Shown: positions 24,810 through 37,680, counted from the stretch's first letter. The stretch is DNA of 64,000 nucleotides from Cunninghamia lanceolata (GCA_027924645.1 BSBN01000213.1:29328501-29392500); one strand, 5' to 3'. Notes: a model not told the origin generated them from the sequence alone. Numbers and translations are program-made.

Positions 24810-24965
24810 AATCATGTATCTATGTATGTATGCCTATATGTACGTATGTATGTATGTATCTATGTATGCCTATATGTATGTATGTATGTATGTATATATC
24901 TATGTATCTATGTATGCTTATATGTATGTATGTATCTATGTATGCCTATATTTATGTATGTATAG
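24810..24965. repeat. (ATGT)n-type microsatellite
   Basis: Imperfect TATG/TATC tetranucleotide tract. The reading frames over it (Met-Tyr-Val-Cys repeats) are by-products. Confidence 0.9.
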
Positions 24966-27900
24966 TGTCGAGGGCAGAGGAGGGTAGAGATGGGAGTGAG
25001 CTAGATAGGGGAGGAGAGGAGTGGATAAGGATTGAGTGATTAAGGTTTAAGGTTAAGGGTTGAACGTTTAGGGATAGGATTTAGAGTTTAGGGATAAGCG
25101 ATTAGAGTTTAGGACCTTAAGGGATTAGGGTTTAGGGTTGAGGCTTTAGGGATAGTGTTTAGGGTTAAGGGTCGAGGGATTAGGTTTAAGGTAGAGTGTT
25201 GAGGGTAGAGGGATTAGGGATAGGGTTTAGGGTTGAAAGTTTAGGGTTGAGGGATTAGGGTTTAAGGTATAGTTTAGTAGTTCTTGTGGATAGAGCCAGT
25301 AAACAATGGGAGATTATTTGACTGTTTCATAACAATATACCTTCCCTAAGTGTGGGATGGACAGCAAGAAACATAGATGTACCCCAATGCAAATCTTTTC
25401 TCATAATGATCATCCTTCGGATTTCAACTATTAATTACTGACTGTGGATGTACCATACGCAAAGCTTTTCTCATAGGGTTTAAGGTATAGTGTCGAGGGT
25501 TGAGGGTTTATTGATAGTGTTTAGGGTTGAGGGTTGAGGGTTTAGGGATAGGGTTTAGGGTTGACGGATTAGGGTTTAGGGTTGACGGATTAGCATTTAA
25601 TGTCGAGGTTAGGGTTAGAGTGTTGAGGGTAGAGGGATTAGGTATAGGGTTTAGGGTTGAAGGTTTAAGGATTGAGGGTTGAGGCTTTAGGGATGAGGAT
25701 TTAAGGCTTAAGATATAGTGTCAAGTGTTGAGGGTGTAGGGATAGGGTTTAAGTTTTAAGGGTTAAGGGTTGAGGGATAGGGATTAGGGTTTAAGGTATA
25801 GTGTTGAGGTTTGATGGTTTAGGGATAGGGTTTAGGTTTGAGGGATTAAGGTTTAGGGTTGATGAATTAGGGTTTAATGTTGAGGGTTGAGGGTTAAGGG
25901 TTGAGGGTTGAGAGTTGAGGGTTGAGGTTGAGGGATAGGGTTAATGGTCAAGGGATTAGGGTTAAATAAGAGTGTCTAGGGTAGAGGGATTAGGGATAGG
26001 GTTTAGGGTTGAAGGTTTAATGATTTAGGGTTGAGGCTTTAGGGATGAGGGTTAAGGGATTAAGGTTTAAGATATAGTGTCGAGTGTCGAGCGTGTAGGG
26101 ATAGGTTTTAGGGTTCAAGTTTCAAGGGTTAAGGGTCGAGGGATCAGAGTTAAGGGTTGAGGGATTAGGGTTTGACGTTGAGGGTTGAGTACATTGAAGT
26201 TCAAGGGTTAAGGGTTTTGGGATAGGGTTGAGAGTCGAGGGATTAGGGTTAAGGGATAGGGTTGGAGGGTTTAGGGATAAGGGATTAGGGTTTAAGGTAT
26301 AGTATCAAGCCTGTTGAGGGTCTAGGAATAGGGATAGCATTTAGGGTTTAGGAATAGGGATAGCATTTAGGGTTTAGGGATGAGGGATTAGAGTTGAGGG
26401 ATGACGGATTAGGGTTGAGAGTTGAGGGATTAGGGTTTAGGGATAAGGTTTAGGGTTGAGGGTTGAGGGATTAGGGTTTAAGGTATACTGTTGAGGGTTT
26501 AGAGATAGGGTTTAGGGTTGAGGGATTACAGTGAAGGGTTGAGGGATTAGGATTTGACGTTGAGGGTTGAGGGTTGAGGCTTTAGGGTTTAGGATTTAGG
26601 GATAGGGTTGAGGGTCGAGAGATCAGAGTTAAGGGTTGAGGGATTAGGGTTTGACGTTGAGGGTTGAGGGTTGAGGTTCGAGGGTCAAGGGTTTAGGGAT
26701 AGGGTTGAGGGTTAAGGGATTAGGGTTAAAGTAGAGTGTGGAGGGTATAAGGATTAGGAATAGCGTTGGAGGGTTTAGGGATAAGGGATTAGGGTTTAAG
26801 GTATAGTATCGAGTCGGTTGAGGGTTTAGGAATAGGGATAGCATTTAGGGTTTAGGGATGAGTGATTAGAGTTGAGGGATCACGGATTAGGGTTGAGGGA
26901 TTAGGGTTTAGGGATAAGGTTTAGGGTTAAGGGTTGAGGGATTAGGGTTTAAGGTATAGTGTTGAGGGTTTAGGGATAAGGTTTAGGGTTGAGGGATTAG
27001 AGTGAAGGGTTGAGGGATTAGGATTTGACATTAAGGGTTGAGGGTTGAGGCTTTAGGGTTTAGGGTTTAGGGATAGGGTTGAGGGATTAGGGTTTGACGT
27101 CAAGGGTTGAGGGTTGAGGTTCGAGGGTCAAGGGTTTAGGGATAGGGTTGAGGGTCAAGGGATTAGGGTTAAAGTAGAGTGTGGAGGGTATAAGGATTAG
27201 GGATAGGGTTAGAGGGTTTAGGGATAAGGGATTAGGGTTTAAGGTATAGTATCAAGTTAGTTGAGGGTTTAGGAATAGGGATAGCATTTAAGGTTTAGGG
27301 ATGAGGGATTAGAGTTGAGGGATGACGGATTAGGGTTAAGGGTTGAGGGATTAGGGTTTAGGGATAAGGTTTAGGGTTGAGGGTTGAGGGATTAGGGTTT
27401 AAGGTTTAGTGTTGAGGGTTTAGGGATAGGGTTTAGGGTTGAGGGATTAGAGTGAAGGGTTGAGGGATTAGGATTTGACATTGAGGGTTGAGGGTTGAGG
27501 CTTTAGGGTTTAGGGTTTAGGGATAGGGTTGAGGGTTGAGGGATCAGAGTTAAGGGTTGAGGGATCAGAGTTTGACATTGAGGGTCGAGGGTTGAGGTTC
27601 GAGGGTCAAGGGTTTAGGGATAGGGTTGAGGGTCGAGGGATTAGGGTTAAAGTAAAGTGTGGAGGGTATAAGGATTAGGGATAGGGTTGGAGGGTTTAGG
27701 AATTAGGGATTAGGGTTTAAGGTATAGTATCAAGTCTGTTGAGGGTTTAGGAATAGGGATAGCATTTAGGGTTTAGGGATGAGGGATTAGAGTTGAGGGA
27801 TGACATATTAGCGTTAAGGGTTGAGGGATTAGGGTTTAGGGATAAGGTTTAGGGTTGAGGGTTGAGAGATTAGGGTTTAAGGTATAGTGTTGAGGGTTTA

Positions 27901-28215
27901 AGGATAGGGTTTAGGGTTGAGGGATTAGTGTGAAGGGTTGAGGGATTAGGATTTGACATTGAGGGTTGAGGGTTGAAGCTTTATGGTTTAGGGTTTAGGG
28001 ATAGGGTTGAGGGTCTAGGGATCAGAGTTAAGGGTTGAGGGATTAGGGTTTGACGTTGAGGGTTGAGGGTTGAGATTCAAGGGTCAAGGGTTTAGGGATA
28101 GGGTTGAGGGTCGAGGGATTAGGGTTAAAGTAGAGTGTGGAGGGTATAAGGATTAGGGATAGGGTTGGAGGGTTTAGGGATAAGGGATTAGGATTTAAGG
28201 TATACTGTTGAGGGT
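24966..28215. repeat. degenerate telomere-like (TTTAGGG) array with higher-order units
   Basis: About 3.2 kb made of variants of the plant telomere repeat: TTTAGGG, TTGAGGG, ATTAGGG, GGGATAGGG. A short non-repeat island is at about 25270-25480. From 26.3 kb on, larger blocks repeat: the marker TATAGTATC occurs with its AGTATC at 26301, 26805, 27248 and 27726, giving periods of 504, 443 and 478 bp. This is an interstitial array, not a chromosome end, as it is embedded between other elements. Confidence 0.9.
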
Positions 28216-28228
28216 TTCTGTCGTCAAA

Positions 28229-28608
28229 TGTAGATTTATGGGTTTGATTATATTGATTGCCTGTCCAATTTTGGGGTGTGGATGTTTTGGAATCAATCAG
28301 GAAGTCTTCAGGATACTTTGTGGAAGTGGATTGGCAATTGCTTGACAAAACCCCTGCTATTTATGCTTGGATAAGGATTTGTCACAAACTAGAACTTCTG
28401 CTTCCAAAGAAGATCTGTCTTGCTTCCTTGATGGGCATTTTCTATCAAGAACTTGATTATGAGGGCTTGCCCCTTCATTGTTATGCCTATCATATGGTGG
28501 AGCATCTAATAAACCTCTTGCAGGAAATAGGAAAAGTTCTCCCTCAAAAACCTTGTGGTCATTCAAGTCTGAAGGGGAAGGTTTGGAAAGAGAAATGCAC
28601 AAGATGTG
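28229..28608 (+). pseudogene. fragment of plant LINE ORF1 (DUF4283 / zinc-knuckle type)
   Basis: The frame starting near 28257 reads LPVQFWGVDVLESI, YAWIRICHKLEL and LDYEGLPLHCYAYHMVEHL. This follows the plant LINE ORF1 pattern LPxxFWxxxxLxxIG, then ARICVExDL, then DYExLPxRCxxCxxxGH, with the last zinc ligands degraded. The protein normally binds LINE RNA. The fragment starts abruptly at the end of the telomere-like array and runs into a large palindrome at 28615, so it is a passenger fragment, not a gene. Confidence 0.6.
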
Positions 28609-28614
28609 ATCAAT

Positions 28615-28672
28615 CTATAGCAAGACAAAACGTGAGTGCATTATAACGTGCTCACGTTTTGTCTTGCTATAG
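28615..28672. repeat. perfect 22-bp-arm hairpin
   Basis: CTATAGCAAGACAAAACGTG plus AG at 28615-28636 is the exact reverse complement of 28651-28672, with a 14-nt spacer that itself contains TTATAACG. The AACGTGAG core resembles the CGCGAGCG palindromes at 24.65 and 47.1 kb. Confidence 0.92.
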
Positions 28673-29461
28673 AAATGGTAAAAGAGCGTTGACCCCCATG
28701 ATCCAGGCCCACATGCTCTATTTTCATACTGATTCTGTGCGTGCTTCGACAAAAAAGAAGTGCTTTCATGCTGTTGGGAAGTTCACATACACATTTGACA
28801 CATTGTACCACCTTTGCATGATCTTTCCACCACCTTTTCTACTTTGCCAACTTGAGAAGGAGGAAATAACATAGTTTTCACACCAAGTTTGATATATATC
28901 TATTCAAGTTTCAATTTTTGTAGTGTTACAATGTTAATTGTGATTCAATTTTAGGAATTTAACATTATAGATTGGTTAATAGTATTATTGTTAGTAATTA
29001 TATTTGAGTGTTATTCAATTTAATATTGAAAAGGAAACAAGTGGTGAAAAACTCAAATTGTTGAGGAGTTTGATGCAAGAAGAAAAAAACACTACATAAT
29101 TGGCTACTCTCTCCATTCGAATCTTCATTTTTTAGGTATGTCAAGTTTTTACATGTATGTTCTTTACATTTTCCTTAATTCGGATTGAATTACTTTATCA
29201 TGCTTTATCATACATGTTTAAAATAGACACATTCCCAATCAAGAAAGCAGCCTACAATCTCACATGATGCCATGTATATTTTCTACACTTGGGCTCTTTA
29301 ATAATTATGTGTAATAAACAGACCTTAACATACCATGATGTCAAACTATACAAGAATAAATCCTTACAACATAATAAAAATACAATCCCACTATTATCTT
29401 GTATTCATTTCTTAGGAAGTAATATTGGTCTCTTTATCATGCTACAGACAAATTCTCCGTC
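28673..29461. other. 5' flank of the transposase-like gene, no other gene seen
   Basis: AT-rich. A frame at 28659-28874 has no recognisable domain. This stretch may hold the promoter and leader of the gene starting at 29462, but no clear TATA box or splice signals could be assigned. Confidence 0.3.
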
Positions 29462-32400
29462 ATGCCGAGGAAACGATCAAGAATTAAACCAACACAGGAA
29501 GATATAGAAGCTAAGAATGCAAAGAAAGTAGTGGCTATGAGGGAATTTTGTGAGAAGAGGAAATTGGACACGATAAATGAAGACACACCAATTAAAGAGG
29601 AACCACAACCATCACAAAGAGATATGGTATTGGCAGCACAAAGAGAATGAATGCAAAAACTTCGTGCTACGAGAGATTTGAATACCATAGTTGGAGACAC
29701 GTCCTCTACCGCAACTCAACATGTAGGGACACCATCTACCACATCTCAAGTTGAGAGTACATCATCACTCACATGTGATGAAGGAGGTACACCATCGTTC
29801 CCACCTCAACCTCAAGGTATGTCATCTATTCCATCTTCGATCGAAGGTATGCCATCTAGCCCATCTCATTTAAATATTGATGAAATTCCTAATGTTGAGA
29901 TGAATTTACCTAACGTAACACCACCTAGAATTTTGCATAGAAAGACAAAGTATTTGATTGAAATTGATGAGAATATTTTGTAGCCAATAGAAGGTAAGAT
30001 TCCAAAATGCACTTGTAGAAGATATGCTCATAAGATTTGGAGATTGTTCTTTGAAAAGTTAAATGAGACTGCAAGATGTCAACTATTCATTGAAATGATG
30101 CGAAGTATAAAGTATAGATCCATCATGAAGATTATTGGGTTGAGAACATCAGAGGCTTCAAGTGAAAAATCTATTGTCAAGAATCTAATGAGTGCGTATG
30201 AGAGTGTGGGTAACACCTCACACACAAAAGATAGTAATGCAACACGGCGTGTGATTACATCGACTATAGTAAGTAGTCAAATGAGGAAAGCTCATCTCAT
30301 TAGAAAGATGAGTCAAGAATTGAGAATTAATAGGAAAACTTTATCAAGAGCCATTGAAAGACGCCAAAGAATTGAGGACACTAATGCCAATGAATTATGG
30401 GTGTTCTCTGGGAGACTACCATGAAAAGATAAACCAATTATTGAAGCATTGAGATCACTAATTGAAGACTTTTGGAAGAATTACACAAGGGTATCTCTGA
30501 ATCAAAGGGATGTGGTAAGAAGGAGAATCGGTAGTCAGAACTGTGAGCCACATCTAAAGCATTTTTTGGATGAGACTCAAACACAGTTTTATGGTAAATT
30601 TCTAGAGAAGTGTCCTCAAATTAAAATTTGTCAAAGATATTTTGAAATGCTAAAACCTTTCTATGTCAAGATAAATCACACACGCACTACTTGTTGTTGT
30701 AGATTACATATTGAATTTTCTAACCGTTTTGATGCTTATAGGTCTATATGTTTATATATGCATACTACCAATGTTTTGCAGGGTTGTGCCATATGTGCCC
30801 CACCAACATCTTTAAGAGACTTCATATCAAGAATTTTATTTGAAAGAGAGGAAGGTCAAATATTCTACAAGAAATTATGCTTGGATGGGACATGTCATTG
30901 TTAAGGTGGCTTACAACATTTGCCAATATGTGGACATATGGAAAGAACACATGCGGTTGGAAATGAACTAGTAGAGTTTGGCAAGTATAAAACAGTGGCA
31001 TACAATACAAAAGATGGTAAAGAAGCAAAGAGGCGTGAATTGGTTATTGAAAAGATTCCAATGTATCAGTTTATGCCTATATTTCGTGACATCATAGTGT
31101 ATGAGTATGCAAGACATGCCCATAGAGCTTGATGGTTGGACTTGCAATTCAAGTTATGCAAGGACACATTTCCAGTTGGTAGCATTGTTTCAGTCGTTGA
31201 CTTTGCAGAGAACTACAGTCTACAGCCACAGCGTGAGGTGCAATCACAATATTACAACTCCACACAGGTTTCTATATTTGTGCACATCACATTCATTCAT
31301 GCGAATGATAGTATAGAGGATGACAGAAAGATCATAAGGGAGTATAATTTCTATATTAGTGATGATCACACACATTCTACGGAGTTCATGCAAGGTTGCT
31401 TTCAGGTGTTCTACAATGATTTGGCTAGAAGGGGCATATCGTTCAGTCAGCATATCATATGGTCGGATAACTATACGTCACAATTCAAGAACTCATGAAA
31501 TTTCTATTGGCTGAGTAGGAGACATAATTTTACAGGTATTCAGCATATGTGGAACTTTTGTGAGGCTAGACATGGAAAGGGGGAGCATGATGGTGCAGGA
31601 GTATGTATCAAAAGAGCCATAGCATGAGAAGAGTTAAAGTATAAATACAATGCAAAGTTGACAGATGCAAAATTGATTGTCGAGTAGTGTAATGCTTCCA
31701 TGGGTCTAGGTAATGAAAGTAAGTCTTTAGTTAGTAGATTTTTTTGGTTGATAGATGATACTAACATTGCACCATATGAGGACTGTTGTACACTGACATG
31801 ATCAAATGAGATGCACTCTTTCAGAAGCTCAATTGCAGGTTCATGGAGTATCCATACACAAAAGATGTCATGCTTTTATTCTTCCTATACAATTCAAGTC
31901 TGGGATGAGTGCGAGTCAAAGAAGTGGGTTGATGAATGATAGTTAAGTTATCTTAGCCCACTTGACACATATCAACCCCCGACAGCACTGGAACTAACAC
32001 AGATGGAATCATTAGTTGACTTTGATCACATATCAGATTTAGTTCAACCAGGTAATATAGGGCACGTATATGCATCTAATTTCATCTAGTTCAACCAGGT
32101 AATATCATCTTACTTTGTAGTGTTTTTGTAATATTGACTAATTTTATCTAATTTGCTACACATATCAATGTAGGGCACGCATATGCAGTTATTGCAAATG
32201 AAGATAATGAAGAGGGAATAGATTATTACTTATGTCATTGTGTTGAGGCCAAAAAGAAATTGGAGGCCCCTGTTACAGATGGAGAAAACATCGAATACCC
32301 TATAGGCTCAGTGGTTATTTTTGGAACATGGCTTAGAAGGTACCCACATAAGAGTGTTAATGTTTGGCTGTTTCAAGACTTTGACATGCATCAGAAGATT

Positions 32401-32546
32401 CTTCATTACTCAAACCTTGTCATGGCATCCAATGTTCATTTGATAGAGTATCGGGGTAGACCTTTGAACAAAATCTTGTGGAAGGTGCGTGAGTCTGACC
32501 ATGAAGCAATACTTGACACAATAAAGAGTAGAGCAGACCCAGATGG
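29462..32546 (+). pseudogene. transposase-like gene, DFAEN/WSD/HGKGEHDGAG family, disabled by stops
   Basis: A single frame runs from ATG 29462 to a donor at 32051/32052 (CCAG/GTAATA), then an exon from 32174 (TGTAG acceptor). It is interrupted only by in-frame stops: TGA 29648, TAG 29981, TGA 30422, TAA 30902, TGA 31130, TGA 31496 and later ones. The order is a basic and Ser/Thr-rich N-terminus, a helix-rich region, a Cys-rich block (TTCCCRLH, CAICAPP, CLDGTCHC, about 30690-30900), VSVVDFAENYSL (Asp at 31199), YISDDHTHS, IIWSDN (Asp at 31466) and ARHGKGEHDGAG (Glu at 31583). Spacing D-89-D-39-E suits an RNase H-fold transposase. Exon 2 has SVVIFGTWLRRYPHKSVNVW. The last codons and TAA were displaced to 38841-38853 by a copia insertion. 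I recall similar DFAEN...SDG...HGKG proteins in animals and non-seed plants, but cannot name the superfamily. Confidence 0.6.
32052..32173 (+). other. intron of the transposase-like gene, with internal direct repeat
   Basis: GTAATA donor and TGTAG acceptor join phase-1 codons. Inside, AGTTCAACCAGGTAATAT from the exon/intron border (32041) is repeated at about 32088. TAGGGCACGTATATGCA near 32058 copies the acceptor/exon border at 32171. The region has thus been locally duplicated, offering duplicate splice sites. Confidence 0.6.
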
Positions 32547-33623
32547 CGTAAGGAAAGCAGAGGTGCGGAATACAACTTCCCTAATGTTAATTCAAAGGGG
32601 ATAATGTAGATAGGTAAATTTCAATTTAAAAACTACAGATAAACACAACAAAAAAATAGAATAAACATTCTAGACAACAAAGAATGACCCCAAATTTACG
32701 TGGGAAAACCCTTTCAGGTAAAAAAACCCACCACCACAAGAGAGACTATCTTTATTACAGTAAATTGAATAGTTACAATAAATATCCCAGCTCAATTGCT
32801 CAGGTATCGATTCTCTACCCTTATATAAAAAAATTGTTTTCTTACATCTATACATCTATAGAAAAAACTGTATAATCGAATCATTTCATCAATCATGACA
32901 AGCCCTCCAAATCTGTATAAAAACCACAGCCTTCAAGAGCAAATAAAAAACTATTTTCACTTCTGCCCTAACTACTCGTTTCAACTGACTTAGCATAGTT
33001 GTCCCAACCATTGCGTAACTGTCGTCTGACAGTTCACATATTCATGAGAAACGTTAGTCCCACATGCATCAGACATTGGGCGTAGCAGTAATATATATAC
33101 ATGCCCAAAAGAACATTGACTATCGACACATATGCTGACTAGACCAACGAGTTTACCATTCGCCGTCCATTGGAAAGACACTAGCAGTCAGAGAGATATC
33201 TCTAAACATCACTGATGATAATTTTCTTACTGATGTCCAAACCTTCAATCTCCATCAGTTGAACCATTGAACCTATGGAACCATTGAACGATCAGTTGAA
33301 CCATTGAACCTGTGGAACCATCGAACCAATGGTTGAACCATTTAACCACAGAACCTATCAGACAAAGTTTAAACCTTCATCGAAGTATCCAAGGCATATC
33401 GATTGAACTATTAAACCTGATGAACCTAACTTGCGAAGTTCAAACCTTCACCGAAGTATCCAATGCATAAAGGTTGAACCATTAAACCCAATGAACCATT
33501 GAACCCAACGAATGAAGTTCAAGAGTTCACCGACAGTTCAACCTTTGCCAATGAATGATGATAAAAACGAATGAATGAATGAATGAGGTTCCAAGTAGTA
33601 ACTTGAGACATTAATTCTCTTCA
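32547..33623 (-). repeat. 3' LTR of the copia element
   Basis: Ends TTAATTCTCTTCA. Contains a minisatellite-like stretch of GAACCATTGAACC and AACCTATGGAACCATT variants at about 33250-33540, shared with the other LTR. Confidence 0.9.
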
Positions 33624-33672
33624 ATCTCCCACTTGGTGAAGAGATTACTACTACCTCGTAATCCTCATTCGA

Positions 33673-36600
33673 CTACAGAAAATTATGGGCCCGAAGACCC
33701 ATTTCATCTGAACACCATTTGAACTTGGCTGTGCTCACTGGTTTAGTTAAGGCATCAATGACATTTTCCAGAGTGTCAATTTTTTCCAGCTTCACCTTCA
33801 TGTCTTCCACCATATCACGAATGAAGTGATATTGGACATCAATATGTTTTGTCCTAGCATGAAATGTAGGATTCTTCACCAAACATATAGCACTTTGACT
33901 GTCACAGTGTATTTGTATCTGCCCAGCATTAAAACCAACATCAGAACACAACCTCTTCAATCAAACGGCTTCTTGGCATGCACGAGTAGCTACCATGTAC
34001 TCTGCCTCTATTGTGGACAAAGTGACTATAGCCTGCCACTTGCTCATCCAACTGATAGCACCACCATTTAACGTGAATACATATCCACCAGTGGATCTTC
34101 TACTATCAATGTCCCCTGCCCAATCAGAATCAACATAACCCTGAATGCTTATAGACCTCTGAGATCCAACTGAGTTTCCATGATAGCAAATAGTATAATC
34201 AGAAGTTCCCTTCAAATACCTCATAACTCTTTTCACAACATCCTAATGTGATCTGCCTGGATTCACCATAAACTGGCTCAAAACTCCCACTACTTGGGCA
34301 ATGTCTGGTCTAGTACAGACCATTGCGTACATTAAATTGCCAATAGCACTTGCATAAGGCACTTTTTTCATGTCGTCAATTTCATTCGAAGATTTTGGAC
34401 AATCTTCAACAAATAGTTTCATTCCTTGCAAAACTGGAACAACTAGTTGTTTGGAATCAAACATATTAAATTTATCAAGAACATTGGTAATATATTTGCT
34501 CTGGCTGAGCCAAAGCTTTCTCTTAGATCTATCCCTTTTGATTTCCATTCCTAGAATGTACTTTGCTGCCCCCAGATTCTTCATTTCAAATTTCAAGGAC
34601 AACTGAGCTTTTAAATCTGAGATCATCCCCTTACCATTGCCAATGAATAACATGTCATCCACATACAGTGCAATTATAAGAATTCAATCACCATCAGTTT
34701 TATAATAAACACAGTGATCAGATTTAGATCTCACATATCCTAAAGATAGAACATACGTATCAAATTTTTGATACCATATTCTGGGAGATTGCTTCAAACC
34801 ATAAAGAGACTTCTTAAGTTTACATACCAGATGTTCTTTACCTTCTACCACAAAATGCTCTGGCTGGGACATATAAATTTCTTCTTCAAGGTCCCCATGA
34901 AGAAATGTTGTTGTCACATCCATCTGCTCAGTTTCAAAATCATATGCTGCTGCAAGTGACAACAGAAATCTAATGGATGTCAGCTTAGCTACAGGAGAAA
35001 AGATTTCTCCATAATCTATACCTTCCTTTTGGGAATACCCCTTAGCAACCAGTCTTGCCTTGTACTTATCAATACTACCATCTGGACCATATTTCTTTTT
35101 AAATACCCACTTACAGCCCACAGGTCTTCTACCTTCAGGCAAGGGCACTAGATCCTAGGTTCCATTTTTCTCCAATGATGACATTTCATTATTCATGGCT
35201 TCCAACCAAGAATATGAATCAGATAAACTAATAGCTTCTTTCATAGTCCTAGGTTAATCAGTATCAGTAAGTAAAGCATAGGCACAACTTGAATCAAGTA
35301 CTAAAAATCCATACCTATCTAGTTGTCTTCTTTCACGTGTAGACCGCCTCAATGGTTGAGGTGCAAGTTTAGGTTCTTTCTCTGGATCTGAATCTTCAGA
35401 GCTACTTGAACTCACATCTGAATCATCTACACTTGGTGTTTGTTGTGCCTCTTTTACAGGGGTCAGAGGAATATTAACAACACTCTTTTCTTTCTTCTTT
35501 TCTATCTTCTCCGGCTGAGGATCAATAACCAAAGGTTTCATCTCTCTGAAAATTACATTCTTGCTATAAATTACTTTTCCAGTTTCAGGATTCCAAAGCT
35601 TGTACCCTTTAACACTGACTCCATAGCCAATAAAGATACATTTGACTACCTTGTAATCCAGCTTAGACCTTTTTACCTCAGGAATATGAGCATATGCCTC
35701 GTAGCCAAAGACACAAAGATGTCTCAAAGAGGGCTTCTTTCTAGACCACACTTTCATAGGTGTCTTATCAACCAATGCTGAAGTAGGAGAACGGTTCAGC
35801 AAGTAACAAGCTATAGCAACTGCCTCAGCCCAGAACCTTTGTTCAAGACTAGCATAACTCAACATACTTCTTGCTTTCTCCGTCAATGATCTATTCAATC
35901 TTTCAGCAACTCCATTTTGCTGTGGAGTATAAGGTGTAGTCTTATGTCTTTTTATACCATGATCTACACAATATTTATCAAAATCCGCATTGCAATATTT
36001 ACCACCGTTATCTATTCTCAAGCATTTTATTTTTCTACCAATCTAATTTTCCACAAGAGTTTTAAATTCTTTAAACTAACTAAACACTTCTGATTTATTT
36101 TTCAAAAAATATACAAATGCCCTCCTTGAATAATCATCAATAAACGATACGTAGTATCTTGATTTAGCTAAAGAAGGAACATCAACTGGACCAAAGACAT
36201 CAGAATGTACATAGTCCAGAACACCAGAAGATTTATGAGAACTAGAGTAAAAAGAAACATGGTTCTATTTTCCATATATACAATGTTCGCAGAAATCAAA
36301 CTCCAGATTATAATCAATCAACCCATCTACCAGGGTTTTGTTTTTCAATGTTTTTAAACCTTTTTCACCTATGTGACCAAGTCTATGATGCCAGAGCATT
36401 GTTTTCTCTGCAAGAAGTTTAACTTCCATAGAGTTTGCATCATGTGTTACAATAGTAGCTTTTTTAGATTTTGCAGAGACACTATTACAGCACACTGGTT
36501 TAGCATCTAACCTATACACAGTTCCAATGCATTCACCCTTTGCCAGTACAATAGAACCTCTAGTCATCATACAACCACCATTCACAAAAGTAACTTGCAC

Positions 36601-37680
36601 ACCAACATCATTAAGCTTACTAACAGAAAGTAAATTTTGAGCCAAACCTAGGATGTGTAATACTCCATTCATTCCCTTTATCCTACCATTCGGGAATTGG
36701 ATTCTGACTCATCCTCGGCCAACAATTTCCAATGTTGAATCACTTGCCAGGAACACCTTCCCACCAGCATACGGTTCATACTTTGTGAACCACTCTCTGT
36801 GAGATGTCATATGAAAAGATGCTCCTGAATCCACCAGCCACACATCTTCAGATGCAGGTGTTGCCAAGGCAGCAATGAAGGCATCAACATCACTCTGAGA
36901 AGAATTGTTGTTAGAAGAGTTCTTCTTCTTGTTCTTTTTCTCCTCTTTGTAGTCTCTTCTGATGTGTCCTTTTTGCCCACAATTCCAGCACTTCACCTTG
37001 GACTTTGTCCTAGGAGATTTTGATCTCCCCTCTGACTTGGACTTTGACTTCTTGTCCTTCTTATTGCCTCTTTCCTTTGATCTACCTCGAATAGACATGG
37101 CCTCTTTGGCTGTCTTAGAAGATTTCCTCTGCATCTCTTCAGATAACAATGAGGTAACAACCGCTTCAGTTGTAAATGTGGTTGTTGTACTTCCAATAGC
37201 CATCACAGGATGATCCCATGAGTCAGGTAAGGAACACAATAGAAGCATACAGTGGTCTTCCTATTCTATTTTTACACCTACAGATGTCAACTGTGCAACA
37301 ATCAGATTAAATGTGTTCAGATGGTCTGCTACAAATGCACCTTCATCCATCTTCAGAGAATACAACTTCTTTTTGAGGAACAGTTTATTCACCAAGGACT
37401 TGCCCTGGTAAATGTCTCCCAACTTCTTCCACAAATCTTTAGCTGACTTCTCTTCATGGACGTTCAATAGAACAGAATCCGCAAGACTTAATCTTATCAG
37501 TCCTCTGGCTTTTCTATCAGCTAGGTCCCAATCTTCTTATTTCATGCTTGCAGGTTTAACCCCAGACACAACAACCCAAATATCTCTGTCGACCAGCAAA
37601 TCTTTAGCCTTAATCTTCCACAACTCAAAGTTTGTGCCATTGAACTTTTCAATGTCTATTTTTCCTGATGTACTTGCCAT
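33673..37680 (-). pseudogene. copia gag-pol polyprotein, one frame with about eleven in-frame stops
   Basis: From ATG 37680 to the stop at 33673 everything is in one frame of about 1335 codons, with no frameshift seen. The order is gag (FNGTNFELWK), zinc knuckle CWNCGQKGHIRRD, protease VDSGASFHMT, integrase zinc finger (HHRLGH, CEHC), integrase core (HSDVFGP, FIDDYSR, NGVAERLNRS), reverse transcriptase (VGCKWVFKKK, LYVDDMLFIG) and RNase H (DSDWAGD, LSTIEAEYM, HIDVQYHFIRD). I count about eleven stops. They sit where Gln (FS-stop-FKEF, EN-stop-IGRK), Trp (GT-stop-DLV, AV-stop-LKR) or Arg is expected, so they fit C-to-T or G-to-A change. Product would be the element's capsid and enzymes. Confidence 0.92.

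Noticed and set aside
24774..25039. Frames of Met-Tyr-Val-Cys repeats
   Set aside because: Translation of the TATG microsatellite.
24966..28215. True chromosome end
   Set aside because: Repeats are degenerate, arranged in higher-order units and flanked on both sides by other elements.
26644..28348. Minus-strand Pro/Asn/Leu-rich frames (LNPNPL repeats)
   Set aside because: Translation of the telomere-like repeat, recurring with the higher-order unit.
35440..35781. + strand 113-codon frame opposite the copia integrase
   Set aside because: Shadow of the polyprotein on the other strand.
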